From assembly GCF_045223415.1 (NCBI RefSeq), contig NZ_JBEQZJ010000011.1, positions 1 to 64,000 of the forward strand: DNA of 64,000 bases, in the 5' to 3' direction. A program made the position numbers and the translations under genes. The stretch is from Hoskinsella mucinilytica. Lineage in GTDB: Bacteria; Bacillota_I; Bacilli_A; Erysipelotrichales; Erysipelotrichaceae. Shown in pieces: positions 1 to 9,300 of this stretch. Numbering within the stretch: position 1 is the first letter of the stretch; each line of letters opens with the position of its first letter. Below the pieces are notes generated by a model. It did no database searches. It was not told the origin of the DNA and saw only the letters and a list, made by a program, of their open reading frames with translations.

Positions 1-249
1 ACTGACACTGCATGTATTTAGGCATTCTCTGTTTATTTACTTCATCACAGATTCAGGTTATAATAAATGGGAATCCCCCTTTGATGTCCCTATATAATTT
101 TTATAGAGATTTAAAATTAGAAATCTCCTTTATTTCAAAAGACTATCATTCTTTCTATTTGGATCATTTTCTGACTTAGGGTTGTCTGATGGGAAATCAT
201 AATAATAATAAATTCATGAGAATGTTATAGATTTTAGAGGAGGACTGTT

Positions 250-1464
250 ATGAGTATACATATTGAAGATATACTAAAATCATTTTATATTTCAACTGGG
301 ATTCCGTTTATTCTATTAGGCAAAAATATGGAAATAAAAAGCGTATCAACAAACAATGAAATAGCAGTGCTTAGTTTTTCTGAAGTAGCAATGAATTTAA
401 TTCATGAAACTAAAATAAAGAAAAAGAATCATTTACATTTTGATCGAACGAATCTAACACTTTCTACAATTTATATAGATAAAACATCAGAAATTATTTT
501 ATTTAGTGGGGTTTTTTTAGGTGATAAGCTAACTCAAAAAATCAGAGCTGAACTAATCAAACAAGATATTGGTAGCAGAAGTGCGATTATTAAATATTTT
601 AATCAATTAAAAGTTTTTTCAAAAGACGAATTCATGAGGGATATGGATTTTATTTGTGAAATTGTTAATAATAAAGGATTCTTTAAAAATTATGAACGAA
701 TTAATTCGAGTAAATTCGAATTATTTATTAAGGAAATAAATGTAGTAGATTTAGATAAAACAACAAAGGGAGAACATCTACATGATTCATATAAGTTTGA
801 ACAAATATTGTTCAGTCATATCCAATCTGGTAATAAACTACAACTTATACGTCATTTAACAAATAGCGAGATTGGAGAAGTAGGAAATTTATCAGTAAGT
901 TATGAATTGCGTAATATGAAAAATCAATTTATTGTAGCCTGCACATTAGCTAGCCGTGCTGCTATTAATGGTGGTTTGAGTCCAGATACAGCATATTCAA
1001 TAAGCGATTATTATATTAACAAAGTTGAAGAAATAAACGATGTGGAAAAAGTAGGAAGTATGGTAGATGAAATGTTTTTAGACTATACTGAGAGAGTTTC
1101 AAATATTGTAAATAATGAGAAATATTCTAAATCAATAAATGAAGCGATAATATATATCAAAGAACATATATTAGAACAAATTGATACTAATGATATCTGC
1201 GATTATCTAGGCATTAGTAAAGATTATTTACTAAAAAAATTTAAGCGAGAAACCGGAGAGTCATTAGTTATATTCATTCAAAGACTAAAAATAAGTGAGG
1301 CAAAACTCATGTTGCAGTACAGTAATTTCTCATTAATTGAGATCAGTGAATATCTTTCTTTCTCAAACCAAAGTTACTTTACGCAGATTTTTCGTAAGTT
1401 AGAAGGAGTGACTCCTAAAGAGTTTAGGGATAAGATCAAGAATAAACCAAAGACTAATGATTAA
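250..1464 (+). CDS. AraC-family transcriptional regulator
   Basis: A 404-residue DNA-binding regulator. The last ~100 residues form the two helix-turn-helix motifs of the AraC/XylS family (DTNDICDYLGISKDYLLKKF and a second helix pair ending in GVTPKEFRD). The N-terminal ~280 residues match no sensor domain I can name; they carry no cupin or receiver signature. The start is fixed by AGAGGAGG eight bases upstream. It has its own terminator and lies about 1 kb from the 3' end of the leftward beta-glucoside operon, so it could control that operon, but nothing in the sequence proves the link. The family call is firm; the effector is unknown. Confidence 0.85.
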   Translation: MSIHIEDILKSFYISTGIPFILLGKNMEIKSVSTNNEIAVLSFSEVAMNLIHETKIKKKNHLHFDRTNLTLSTIYIDKTSEIILFSGVFLGDKLTQKIRAELIKQDIGSRSAIIKYFNQLKVFSKDEFMRDMDFICEIVNNKGFFKNYERINSSKFELFIKEINVVDLDKTTKGEHLHDSYKFEQILFSHIQSGNKLQLIRHLTNSEIGEVGNLSVSYELRNMKNQFIVACTLASRAAINGGLSPDTAYSISDYYINKVEEINDVEKVGSMVDEMFLDYTERVSNIVNNEKYSKSINEAIIYIKEHILEQIDTNDICDYLGISKDYLLKKFKRETGESLVIFIQRLKISEAKLMLQYSNFSLIEISEYLSFSNQSYFTQIFRKLEGVTPKEFRDKIKNKPKTND

Positions 1465-1489
1465 AGGTAACTGTAAAATAATGGAGATA

Positions 1490-1551
1490 CAAACAAAGCA
1501 GAAGGTATGATGTTGGTTCAAGAGATATCATACCTTCTGCTTTTCTGTTTG
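1490..1551 (+). terminator. Terminator after the AraC gene
   Basis: A long inverted repeat (AAGCAGAAGGTATGAT pairing with ATCATACCTTCTGCTT, loop about 11 bases) flanked by outer CAAACA/TGTTTG. The tail is T-rich but interrupted, so termination could be bidirectional. Confidence 0.7.
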
Positions 1552-2445
1552 TTGCTTACATATACTGCTGATATGTGATAAAGAAGTAATAGAAGTGTAA
1601 AAAAATTGCCGTTGCTATCCGGCACAATCGCTACGTACCGGATAGGTTGGGTTGTTTTGACTTCGTATAAGTCAATCTTGCCCACAAAGTTATAATAAAG
1701 CTCAATGTCCTGCCTAACGAGTGTCGTATATACTCCTGATATTCTAACTCGGTTAAAGAAATCCCCTTTTCCGAATTATGAGAAAGTGCGGCAGCACTTT
1801 TTGCTATTACCACAAGTCATATTTATCTTGTGACACGATGTTTGCACATTTCTGTTTTACCACATTTAGGATAGGTTAGTTCTGCGTTTTGTAAAGGTAT
1901 GTCCATGTTTGGTACATAGAGTTCCTTGTAATGTGTGCATTCAAAATAACTGGCTTTATATTAAGCATCACTGCCACTGTAACAGAGAACACAATCAATA
2001 TAATCCGTACAATCGTTGGCAAGTCAATGGAAGCATGAGAGATAATTTGGAAAGTCCTTTTCCGCACTCCTACTTAGAAATTGTTTTGTCGTTAATGAAA
2101 GGTGCGTTAGTAAGCTACCTTTAGGTAAAGTTTCTTGACTCGGCTATAAATTTGCCAATTTGGATTTGATCAATTAGTTCCTGACCTCCTTTCCATCTTC
2201 ATTGTAGGTAATGAGCATCTTGATAAGCACACACGCATCGTAGAGTTTCTCACATCTTTGGAATATTTATGAAATGTATACCTTGATTATCTCCACGTTT
2301 CAGCTCATTTATGTGTTACTTTGCGGCACATGAGCATTTTTTTGTATGCTGCACCAAGGCAGAAATATTACAGCGCATCGTGACCTAATCTTGACTTGCT
2401 AAAGAATAGTACATTATCACTAATACTTTGAAGTTCTATCCTCAT
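1552..2445. other. Non-coding stretch without an intact gene
   Basis: About 0.9 kb between two terminators. Short open frames exist on both strands but none has a convincing ribosome site or family motif. The only recognisable content is the decayed XRE regulator on the minus strand (2013-2177) and a short minus-strand frame at about 2180-2260 with coding-like composition (KLYDACVLIKMLITYNEDGK), probably part of the same relic region. Confidence 0.5.
2013..2177 (-). pseudogene. Decayed XRE-type helix-turn-helix regulator
   Basis: Reading the minus strand in a single frame from 2177 gives the classic XRE opening IQIGKFIAESR, then FINDKTISK, a stop, ECGKGLSKLSLMLPL. Three in-frame stops fall where the family has Gln, Gln and Trp: TAA and TAG for CAA and CAG in the ...NFTQRQL... 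segment, and TAG for the conserved TGG in SKWECGKGL. All three are single transitions. The frame is lost after about 2013; another frame then encodes a hydrophobic stretch. No start codon is preserved. It is a remnant of a regulator of the kind often found near mobile elements. Confidence 0.65.
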
Positions 2446-2523
2446 AAAAAGCCACACCTTCGTTTCTTTAATAGAGTGAGTTGAGACTCAATTTACTACT
2501 CTATTTTTCTACTAAAGTGTGGC
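2446..2523 (-). terminator. Nested-hairpin terminator of the beta-glucoside operon
   Basis: On the minus strand, GCCACACTTT pairs with AAGGTGTGGC about 60 bases later and is followed by a T run. Inside are further arms (AATAGAGT/ACTCTATT and TTGAG/CTCAA). It sits just past the GH43 stop codon, so it is best read as the operon terminator. The terminal inverted repeats could also be ends of a tiny MITE-like insertion. Confidence 0.6.
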
Positions 2524-2567
2524 ATATCTCATTATTTTTTTAAATCCATTATTCAATGAACATGGCT

Positions 2568-4382
2568 TTAGAATACTTTTTCTACATTACCTTCACTAAT
2601 ACCAGTTTCATTAAATGAATCAATACGCACATATAAACCTTCACCAGCAATCAATGCAGATATGGTATATTCAGACTTCCCATACACCATAGAGCTATGA
2701 TACAACTTATCTGGTGAATAACCCCAGAGTACGTTATAACCAACAGCATCTGTTTCATTCCATGTTATTTTGACATCTAATTCGCTTATTTTTTGAATAT
2801 TAATTTTTTGAACAGGTAATGGCAATTTCTCATTATCTTTTCCAAAAACCCTCAATCCTGATATAGCTGGATTTTGATTATAAGGAACCTCAATAATTCT
2901 AAGACGAACATATTGAATTTTCATTTCGCTTTCACACATTATAAAATCATGTGAATAATCTGTATTGGCATCAGATTTATCTTTTATTGTAAAATATGTA
3001 TTTCCATCTACCGATCCTTCTAAAATCCATTTAATATAATTAGAAGAAGCTAAATCAATATATCTTTCTGATCCGTTCGCTTTAAACTCGTAAGTAATAT
3101 CACAATCAATTTTTATATTATCCTCAGCAAAATTGATTTGAATTGCATGAACCTCAAATGGTTTTCCTAAGTTTATTTCTACCCATTCATCATTTGCTGA
3201 TTCTGCTTTCCACACGGTCTTAATATTCTCATCTGTTACATAATGACCATTAATCCCTGAGGAAGTTTTTACATCTTTATTATAGGAAAGTAACATAAAT
3301 TCTGGATTGCTAAACGCAGGAGTTTCGATATTGATTGGCCAATCTCCATATCTTTGATCACAATAAAGTACGCCATCTTTATCAATGCCAGCTTTCCACA
3401 ATCCTAATCTTCTTTCCATATCATCATTCTTTGATATTGTCATTGTAGATGTATGCCAGTAGTTATTATTTTTATCTCTTAATGTTGAACCATGACCAGC
3501 ACCGTTTATAAACCCTCCAGGTTTATATGAATAAGGATTATTCTTAGCTAACTCAAATGGACCTAAAGGTGATGATGATACAAATACCCCATCTCCATAG
3601 ATATTATATTCCGTTCCAGGTATTGCATATTGCAAATAGTATTTATTTTCATATTTTGTCATCCAAGCTCCTTCAATATAAGGATCGTTTCCCATAAATG
3701 CTTGAGTCATAGCTCGAACTTGGTTTTCAGATAGAATGCCCTTTGCCTTTCGAATTTCTTCAGGCATATTCATCATCATTGTAACCATATTCTCTACATC
3801 AGCTTTTATTTGCTCTTCTGTCTTTGGTGGAATATGATTATTTCCAACTCTTTCATAACCTCTGACTTTATTGTTTGGTGTAATCATCACGCATGGATTT
3901 GTTTTAGGTATCAATGTCGTTTGATCTAACTCTACACCATAAATTGGTGTAATATTTGAACATCCCCAATAAAAGTATAATCTTCCATCATCATCACAGA
4001 ACATATGAGGATCCCAAAATGGAAATGTTCCTTCGATTTCTTCAAAGGCTTCATTTAATGGATCCTTACATCGATAAAATGAGCAATTTGCATTTCTCTT
4101 TGATGCTGAAAAATATAAATAATCTTTCACTACGCACACATCTGGTGCGTAATCATAAATTGGCATATCTCCAATAAACTTGTTATATTTCCACTCAGTT
4201 AAATTCTCACTAGTTAGAAACCCTCCCATCATTGATGGGAATAAATAATATAGACCATTAAAAAGTACTAATGATGGATCTGCAGCTTCTCTATATATTG
4301 TAGTCTTTCCACCCCTACTTTCATCATGTTTAACAAATTGAAATTTATATTCTGTATTAATTGGATTACAATAATATTTCAT
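2568..4382 (-). CDS. Cytoplasmic GH43-family glycosidase with discoidin-like and FN3 domains
   Basis: A 604-residue protein whose first ~375 residues look like a GH43 five-bladed beta-propeller. The likely acidic residues lie in AADPSLVLFNGLYYLF (Asp base), FWDPHMFCDDDGRLYFYWG (Asp modulator) and YIEGAWMTKY (Glu acid). Residues ~385-510 resemble an F5/8 type C (CBM32-like) domain, and the C-terminus a fibronectin III fold. GH43 enzymes are beta-xylosidases, arabinofuranosidases or relatives. There is no signal peptide, so it acts inside the cell, presumably trimming sugars from imported glycosides. Ribosome site AAAGGAG precedes the ATG. It is last in the operon, 36 bp after the GH1 gene. Exact substrate unknown. 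Confidence 0.8.
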   Translation of the reverse strand: MKYYCNPINTEYKFQFVKHDESRGGKTTIYREAADPSLVLFNGLYYLFPSMMGGFLTSENLTEWKYNKFIGDMPIYDYAPDVCVVKDYLYFSASKRNANCSFYRCKDPLNEAFEEIEGTFPFWDPHMFCDDDGRLYFYWGCSNITPIYGVELDQTTLIPKTNPCVMITPNNKVRGYERVGNNHIPPKTEEQIKADVENMVTMMMNMPEEIRKAKGILSENQVRAMTQAFMGNDPYIEGAWMTKYENKYYLQYAIPGTEYNIYGDGVFVSSSPLGPFELAKNNPYSYKPGGFINGAGHGSTLRDKNNNYWHTSTMTISKNDDMERRLGLWKAGIDKDGVLYCDQRYGDWPINIETPAFSNPEFMLLSYNKDVKTSSGINGHYVTDENIKTVWKAESANDEWVEINLGKPFEVHAIQINFAEDNIKIDCDITYEFKANGSERYIDLASSNYIKWILEGSVDGNTYFTIKDKSDANTDYSHDFIMCESEMKIQYVRLRIIEVPYNQNPAISGLRVFGKDNEKLPLPVQKINIQKISELDVKITWNETDAVGYNVLWGYSPDKLYHSSMVYGKSEYTISALIAGEGLYVRIDSFNETGISEGNVEKVF

Positions 4383-4418
4383 TTTTTATTAAGTTCTCCT
4401 TTTCGCATGTGAATTTTT

Positions 4419-5846
4419 TCAATCAAGATCTTCACCATTGGTTGCTATAACTTTTTTATACCAATCGAATGATTTCTTTTTACTTCTCTTTAAGCTTCCA
4501 TTACCTTTATCATCTCTATCTACATATATGAATCCATACCGTTTTGACATTTCACCTGTTGAAGCTGCAACTAGGTCAATTGGGGCCCATGTTGTATAGC
4601 CTAATAAATCAACACCATCAATATCTACTGCATCTTTCATCGCTTTTATATGTTCACGTAAATAATAAATTCGATAATTATCATTAATGAACCCCTTATC
4701 ATCAGGAACATCTTTAGCTCCTAGACCATTTTCAACAATAAACAATGGCTTTTGATAACGATCATATAAGCTATTTAGAGTAATTCTTAATCCTAGAGGA
4801 TCAATCGGCCATCCCCACTCACTATTTTCCAAATTGGGATTTTTAACCCCTAAATACATATTTCCTTTCGACTTTTCTAGTATTTCTAAATCTGTTGAAG
4901 TACATTTAGACGAATAATATGAAAAGGAAACAAAATCTACTGTATTATTTCTTAAGATATCTTCATCATCTTCCTTAAATGGAATAACTATTTGTTTTCT
5001 CTCTAGTTCTTTTATTATATAATTTGGATAATAACCTCTAGCCTGTACATCTACAAAGAAATAGTTTTCTCGATTCTTATTAAGGGCATCAAACACATCC
5101 TCTGGTCTACATGAGTAAGGATATACTTCCCCAGCTGCCATCATACATCCAATCATATAATTCGGATCAATTTCATGAGCGAGTTTTGTCACTTTTGCGC
5201 TTGCTACAAGTTCGTGATGTGCAATCGTATATTTAACTTGTTCTCTATTCTCACCTTCTTTATAATAAACACCTGCTGCCATAAATGGAGCAAACAAAAG
5301 TGCATTGATTTCATTAAAAGTTATCCAGTACTTTACCAACCCTTTATATCTAGTAAATAATACACGGCATAGATTTTCATAAAAGCCAATTAATTCACGG
5401 CTTCTCCAAGAACCAAATTTATTAACCAAGAACATTGGACATTCAAAATGATTGATTGTAACTAAAGGTTCTATATTATATTTCTTACATTCCAAAATGA
5501 TATTGTCATAGAACTTTAATCCTTCTTCATTGGGTTCCTCTTCGTTTCCATTTGGGAAAATTCTCGACCATGATACTGAAAAGCGATATGTTTTAAATCC
5601 CATTTCGGCAAATAATGCTATGTCTTCTTTATAGTGATGATACATATCAATACCGGTTTTCGCAGGATAATAGTAAATTTCAGTAAAATTTGTTACTTTT
5701 TCCAAGCCTCTAATGATGGAAAATCGTTCTTTGCCAGCTGGGCATAAGTCGACATTAGATAAGCCACGCCCATCTAAATTATATCCTCCTTCACATTGGT
5801 TAGCAGCTGTCGCTCCACCCCATAAAAAATCAGTTTTAAATGACAT
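4419..5846 (-). CDS. 6-phospho-beta-glucosidase, GH1 (copy 1)
   Basis: Splits phosphorylated beta-glucosides delivered by the PTS into glucose 6-phosphate and an aglycone or sugar. It has the GH1 N-terminus FLWGGATAANQCEGG, acid/base Glu in YWITFNEIN and nucleophile Glu in LFIVENGLG. The S-x5-K-x-Y phosphate-binding signature is present (STGEMSKRY), which marks a 6-phospho enzyme. I place the start at the ATG at 5846, eight bases after GGGGGT; an upstream in-frame TTG at 5861 would overlap the IIA gene. At 475 residues it has the usual family length. It follows IIA by one base, so it is cotranscribed with the PTS. Confidence 0.88.
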   Translation of the reverse strand: MSFKTDFLWGGATAANQCEGGYNLDGRGLSNVDLCPAGKERFSIIRGLEKVTNFTEIYYYPAKTGIDMYHHYKEDIALFAEMGFKTYRFSVSWSRIFPNGNEEEPNEEGLKFYDNIILECKKYNIEPLVTINHFECPMFLVNKFGSWRSRELIGFYENLCRVLFTRYKGLVKYWITFNEINALLFAPFMAAGVYYKEGENREQVKYTIAHHELVASAKVTKLAHEIDPNYMIGCMMAAGEVYPYSCRPEDVFDALNKNRENYFFVDVQARGYYPNYIIKELERKQIVIPFKEDDEDILRNNTVDFVSFSYYSSKCTSTDLEILEKSKGNMYLGVKNPNLENSEWGWPIDPLGLRITLNSLYDRYQKPLFIVENGLGAKDVPDDKGFINDNYRIYYLREHIKAMKDAVDIDGVDLLGYTTWAPIDLVAASTGEMSKRYGFIYVDRDDKGNGSLKRSKKKSFDWYKKVIATNGEDLD

Positions 5847-5847
5847 T

Positions 5848-6171
5848 TTACTTACCCCCAATTTTGCTGATTAGTTTATGTAATTCTATCATTTCTTCTG
5901 CAATTGTTTTGAATCCATCTGCGCTCATCAACTGGTCTTCGGCATGAAGTAAAAGTAGTGATACATTTATTGTATCTCCAGATGCTTCTCTTTGAATCAA
6001 TTGAGCATGTGCTTTATGGCCTTCAACAAAACATTTATCACCCTCTTCAATAAGTTCTTTTGCTTTTATAAAGTCACCATTCTTTGCTTCTTGAATAGCT
6101 TCAATAAATAAAGATCTTGCAGTTCCAACAGCTGTAATAATTCGAAAACAGATTAATTCTAAATTATCCAT
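5848..6171 (-). CDS. PTS lactose/cellobiose-family IIA component
   Basis: A 107-residue helical phosphocarrier of the lactose/cellobiose PTS. It takes phosphate from HPr on the conserved His (about residue 76, SLLLLHAEDQLM) and passes it to IIB. Length and motif are standard. Its ATG overlaps the IIB stop codon by one base (6171), implying translational coupling. The neighbouring IIB and IIC complete the permease; two GH1 enzymes flank the set, which favours cellobiose or other beta-glucosides over lactose. Symbol left blank since several paralogous names are possible. Confidence 0.9.
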   Translation of the reverse strand: MDNLELICFRIITAVGTARSLFIEAIQEAKNGDFIKAKELIEEGDKCFVEGHKAHAQLIQREASGDTINVSLLLLHAEDQLMSADGFKTIAEEMIELHKLISKIGGK

Positions 6172-6473
6172 TACTTATCTCCTACTAATTTTTTTATTTG
6201 ATTTAGTACTTTTACACCATCCATCATTCCATATGCATTTATATCAATAACCTCAATAGGACATGTTACATATCCTTTCATTTTGTTTAATTGGAATCTA
6301 ATTTGTGGTCCTAACAAAACTGCATCAGCAGTTTCTGCAACTTCTTTTAATTCTGCAGTTGCGTATGCATGAATATCTATTTCATAATTTATTGCCTCAC
6401 TAGCCTCTTTAATTTTTTCCACTAATATACTGGTAGACATTCCTGCATTACAAACTAATACTATTTTTCTCAT
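6171..6473 (-). CDS. PTS lactose/cellobiose-family IIB component
   Basis: A 100-residue cytosolic IIB. The phosphorylated Cys is residue 8 in IVLVCNAGMSTS, the typical P-loop-like motif of the family. It relays phosphate from IIA to the incoming sugar on IIC. AGGAAG precedes the ATG. It is separated from the upstream IIC gene by 75 bp that hold a strong hairpin. Confidence 0.9.
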   Translation of the reverse strand: MRKIVLVCNAGMSTSILVEKIKEASEAINYEIDIHAYATAELKEVAETADAVLLGPQIRFQLNKMKGYVTCPIEVIDINAYGMMDGVKVLNQIKKLVGDK

Positions 6474-6500
6474 AAAACTTCCTCCATATTTTATAGGTAA

Positions 6501-6523
6501 GACTTCATGTTACCCATGAAGTC
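6501..6523 (-). other. Intercistronic hairpin between IIC and IIB
   Basis: GACTTCAT and ATGAAGTC form a perfect 8-bp stem with a 7-base loop. No T run follows on the minus strand, so it is not a standard terminator. It may protect or separate the IIC and IIB parts of the message. Confidence 0.5.
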
Positions 6524-6548
6524 ATTTAATTTATTAAACAGCTGATTC

Positions 6549-7832
6549 TTAAACCTCTAAAATTTTCTCTTCTTCTAATGCTTTTTTATCTGCAATTTTA
6601 AAGAATGGAAAGTATAATATACCATTAAGTACAATAACAACTAACATCATAATTAACAATGGAACTCCACCAGCGATAAAAGCAGTGATTGGATAAGGCA
6701 TTGTCCAAGGAACTGCCATTGCAGCAATCGCATTAAAGTTAATTGATACTACGCTCGTCATTAAGTACATAGACCCCATTCCAACTAACGGTGACAAAAG
6801 CATTGGTACAAAGAATGCTGGATTCATAATAATTGGGATACCAAAAATCATGGGTTCATTAACATTAAAGATTACTGGAATTGATCCAACTTTAGCTGAA
6901 GCCTTCATACGTTCTGATTTAGAGCAGAACAACATAATCAACCCTAATGCTAATAAACTTCCAGTACCTCCTACTCCTGCTGAAATATAAGCTAAGTACT
7001 CTTTCACATATGGAAGTTCAAGACCTTGCATAGCAGCTCCAATATTTCCTGAAAACATGACTCTAATAACTGGTAAATATAAGGCCATCATTGCAGATGG
7101 ATGAATTCCAAAGAACCAAAATAGATTTACTAAAGTATAGAATAAAATCATGAATGGAACATTTGCCCCAACAGCTACAATCGGTGCTTGAATGACTTCT
7201 TGAACAAATGTAAAGAAATTTCCATACGCTGTCTGAGCAAAGCCAAAATCTATCAATAGAATAGCTCCAATTACAAATATCCCAACAAAAATTGGTTCAA
7301 ATGATTTAGAAACCATACTAGGTACACTTTTTGGAAGTTTAAATATGATATTTTTTTTCATCATAAATACGTATATAAATGAAATCAAAATACCTGTGAT
7401 TACTGCTACGAACATTCCGTTACCAGCCATGTAGGTTTCACTATATGCAGTTATGACATTCTCTCCAACGGTCATTGTAGATGGAATCAAAATGAAGTAA
7501 GAGATGATCCCAAATAATAAATTTGGAATTGGACTAACTCCTGATTCTTCTGCATATGAATAACAATACATTGCTATAAATAGTATAGGATTTAAATTAT
7601 TAAGCGTAGTAACAACTTTTTGCATGAACTCTAAGATTCCAATTTCACCAAAAAACTCGGGTACTTGGCTTATTGGAAAATCTGCAAGTAATGAAAAGAC
7701 TGCTACCCCAAGTAAAACAGGCATTGCTTTCATCATCGCCATTGACATTGATCTTATTACTGTGTTTTCAGATAATTTTGCCATAAGTGGGCTTAATGTT
7801 TTTTCAACTATACTACTGATTTTATTTAACAT
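6549..7832 (-). CDS. PTS cellobiose-family IIC membrane component
   Basis: A 427-residue polytopic membrane protein with about ten hydrophobic segments, the translocating subunit of the cellobiose/lactose PTS. Signature stretches such as NLFWFFGIHPSAMM and VPVIFNVNEPMIFGIPIIMN (about residues 235-330) are typical of this IIC family, and the NEP motif binds the sugar. It starts two bases downstream of the preceding GH1 stop region, so the two are cotranscribed. The substrate is probably a beta-linked glucose disaccharide or aryl glucoside. Confidence 0.9.
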   Translation of the reverse strand: MLNKISSIVEKTLSPLMAKLSENTVIRSMSMAMMKAMPVLLGVAVFSLLADFPISQVPEFFGEIGILEFMQKVVTTLNNLNPILFIAMYCYSYAEESGVSPIPNLLFGIISYFILIPSTMTVGENVITAYSETYMAGNGMFVAVITGILISFIYVFMMKKNIIFKLPKSVPSMVSKSFEPIFVGIFVIGAILLIDFGFAQTAYGNFFTFVQEVIQAPIVAVGANVPFMILFYTLVNLFWFFGIHPSAMMALYLPVIRVMFSGNIGAAMQGLELPYVKEYLAYISAGVGGTGSLLALGLIMLFCSKSERMKASAKVGSIPVIFNVNEPMIFGIPIIMNPAFFVPMLLSPLVGMGSMYLMTSVVSINFNAIAAMAVPWTMPYPITAFIAGGVPLLIMMLVVIVLNGILYFPFFKIADKKALEEEKILEV

Positions 7833-7834
7833 TT

Positions 7835-9286
7835 TTATTTTCCTCCATCTAGTTTTTTTCCATTTGTTTGAATTACTTCTTTATACCAATAAAAACTATC
7901 TTTTTTAATACGAGCTAGATCTCTAGTATTAAAATCATCCCTATTGATATAAACTAATCCGTATCTTTTTTCAACACCATCTCCGCTACTCAATACATCA
8001 ATAAATGACCATAGATTATAAGAGAATACTTGAACTCCATCCATAATAGCAAGTTGCATCTGTTTTAGATGTTCTCGTAAATAATCAATTCGATATGTAT
8101 CATGGATACTGTTATCTTTTTCTAGTACATCTCTATGACCATAACCATTTTCAGTAATCATAATTGGTAGACGATATCGTTGATGCATTTCCCTTAAAGC
8201 GATTCTAAATCCAACAGGGTCAATGTTCCAACCCCATTCATTTTCTTCTGTGCTTTCATTATCGACAAATTGATAGCTATCTGCCATTCCACTATATTCT
8301 TTAGCTAATTCAGCTAATTCAGGTTTAATTTCTAGCATTTTTTGAATATGACCAGGTTCTTTTACTGTAGCTACTTTTGTACAATACCAGTTAATAGCAA
8401 TATAATCTGGTTTTGCTTTTTTGAGTATTTCACTATCACCTTTCTCAGTTTTAAACATCCAACCTCTTTCTTTAAGGAATTCTGTATAATAACCTGGATA
8501 TTCTCCATGACAATATACATCCATTAAATAAAACGACATGTAATCCTCTGCATCTTTTGCTGCTAATTGATCTTCTGCTTTAGTTGTTTTGCCAAATACT
8601 GTCATGTAAGATAAACACGGTGCAATCTTGGCATTAGGCAACATTTCATGACAGGCGTTAATTGCCTTAGCACTGGCCACAAACATATGATAATTCATTT
8701 GGTGTCGAATTCTTGCAGACTCGACCAAATCATCCTCACGTAATCCTAATAGAGAATTTGTAATTGCTACGATACCTTGCTCATTAATAGTCATCCAATA
8801 CTTTACACGATCGCCATATAACTCAAATAGTTTTCTTGCATATCGTTCGAAATCATCAATTGCCTGTCTTGATTTCCAACCACCATATTTCTGAACTAAA
8901 GCTTCAGGAAAATCAAAATGCATAATGGTAACAATTGGTTCAATATTGTTTTCTACCAATTTATTAATTAATCTGTTGTAAAAATCTACTCCCTTTTGAT
9001 TCACTTCCTCATCATCTCCATTTGGGAAAATTCTTGTCCATGATATAGAAAACCGATATGATTTCAAGCCTAATTCAACCATTAAATCAACATCTTCTTC
9101 CCAACGATTGTAATGATCCATTGCAACTTTAGTGTCAGCAATTTTATGCGATTTCTTAAAACTCCTAATATCGCCTACCGATAGACCTTTACCATCTTGA
9201 TCATATGCTCCTTCAACTTGAAAAGCTGAAGTTGAAGCTCCCCATAGAAAATTTTCTGGAAAATTTATAATATTTTTAAAGTTCAT
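7835..9286 (-). CDS. 6-phospho-beta-glucosidase, GH1 (copy 2)
   Basis: Second GH1 enzyme of the operon, 483 residues from the ATG at 9286 (AAAGGAG just upstream; a longer in-frame TTG start at 9307 would overlap the kinase stop codon). Acid/base Glu lies in KYWMTINEQG, nucleophile Glu in IMITENGYG, and the 6-phospho signature S-x5-K-x-Y in SGDGVEKRY. It is clearly diverged from copy 1, so the two may split different aglycones or disaccharides. It lies between the ROK kinase and IIC. Confidence 0.88.
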   Translation of the reverse strand: MNFKNIINFPENFLWGASTSAFQVEGAYDQDGKGLSVGDIRSFKKSHKIADTKVAMDHYNRWEEDVDLMVELGLKSYRFSISWTRIFPNGDDEEVNQKGVDFYNRLINKLVENNIEPIVTIMHFDFPEALVQKYGGWKSRQAIDDFERYARKLFELYGDRVKYWMTINEQGIVAITNSLLGLREDDLVESARIRHQMNYHMFVASAKAINACHEMLPNAKIAPCLSYMTVFGKTTKAEDQLAAKDAEDYMSFYLMDVYCHGEYPGYYTEFLKERGWMFKTEKGDSEILKKAKPDYIAINWYCTKVATVKEPGHIQKMLEIKPELAELAKEYSGMADSYQFVDNESTEENEWGWNIDPVGFRIALREMHQRYRLPIMITENGYGHRDVLEKDNSIHDTYRIDYLREHLKQMQLAIMDGVQVFSYNLWSFIDVLSSGDGVEKRYGLVYINRDDFNTRDLARIKKDSFYWYKEVIQTNGKKLDGGK

Positions 9287-9300
9287 ATTACTCCTTTCTA

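Noticed and set aside
2..97. Open frame ending at 97 (…KWESPFDVPI), possible end of a gene entering from the left
   Set aside because: Only 31 codons, no family resemblance and no way to see upstream sequence.
1631..1813. 60-codon minus-strand ORF
   Set aside because: No ribosome site, no conserved motif; lies in the decayed region.
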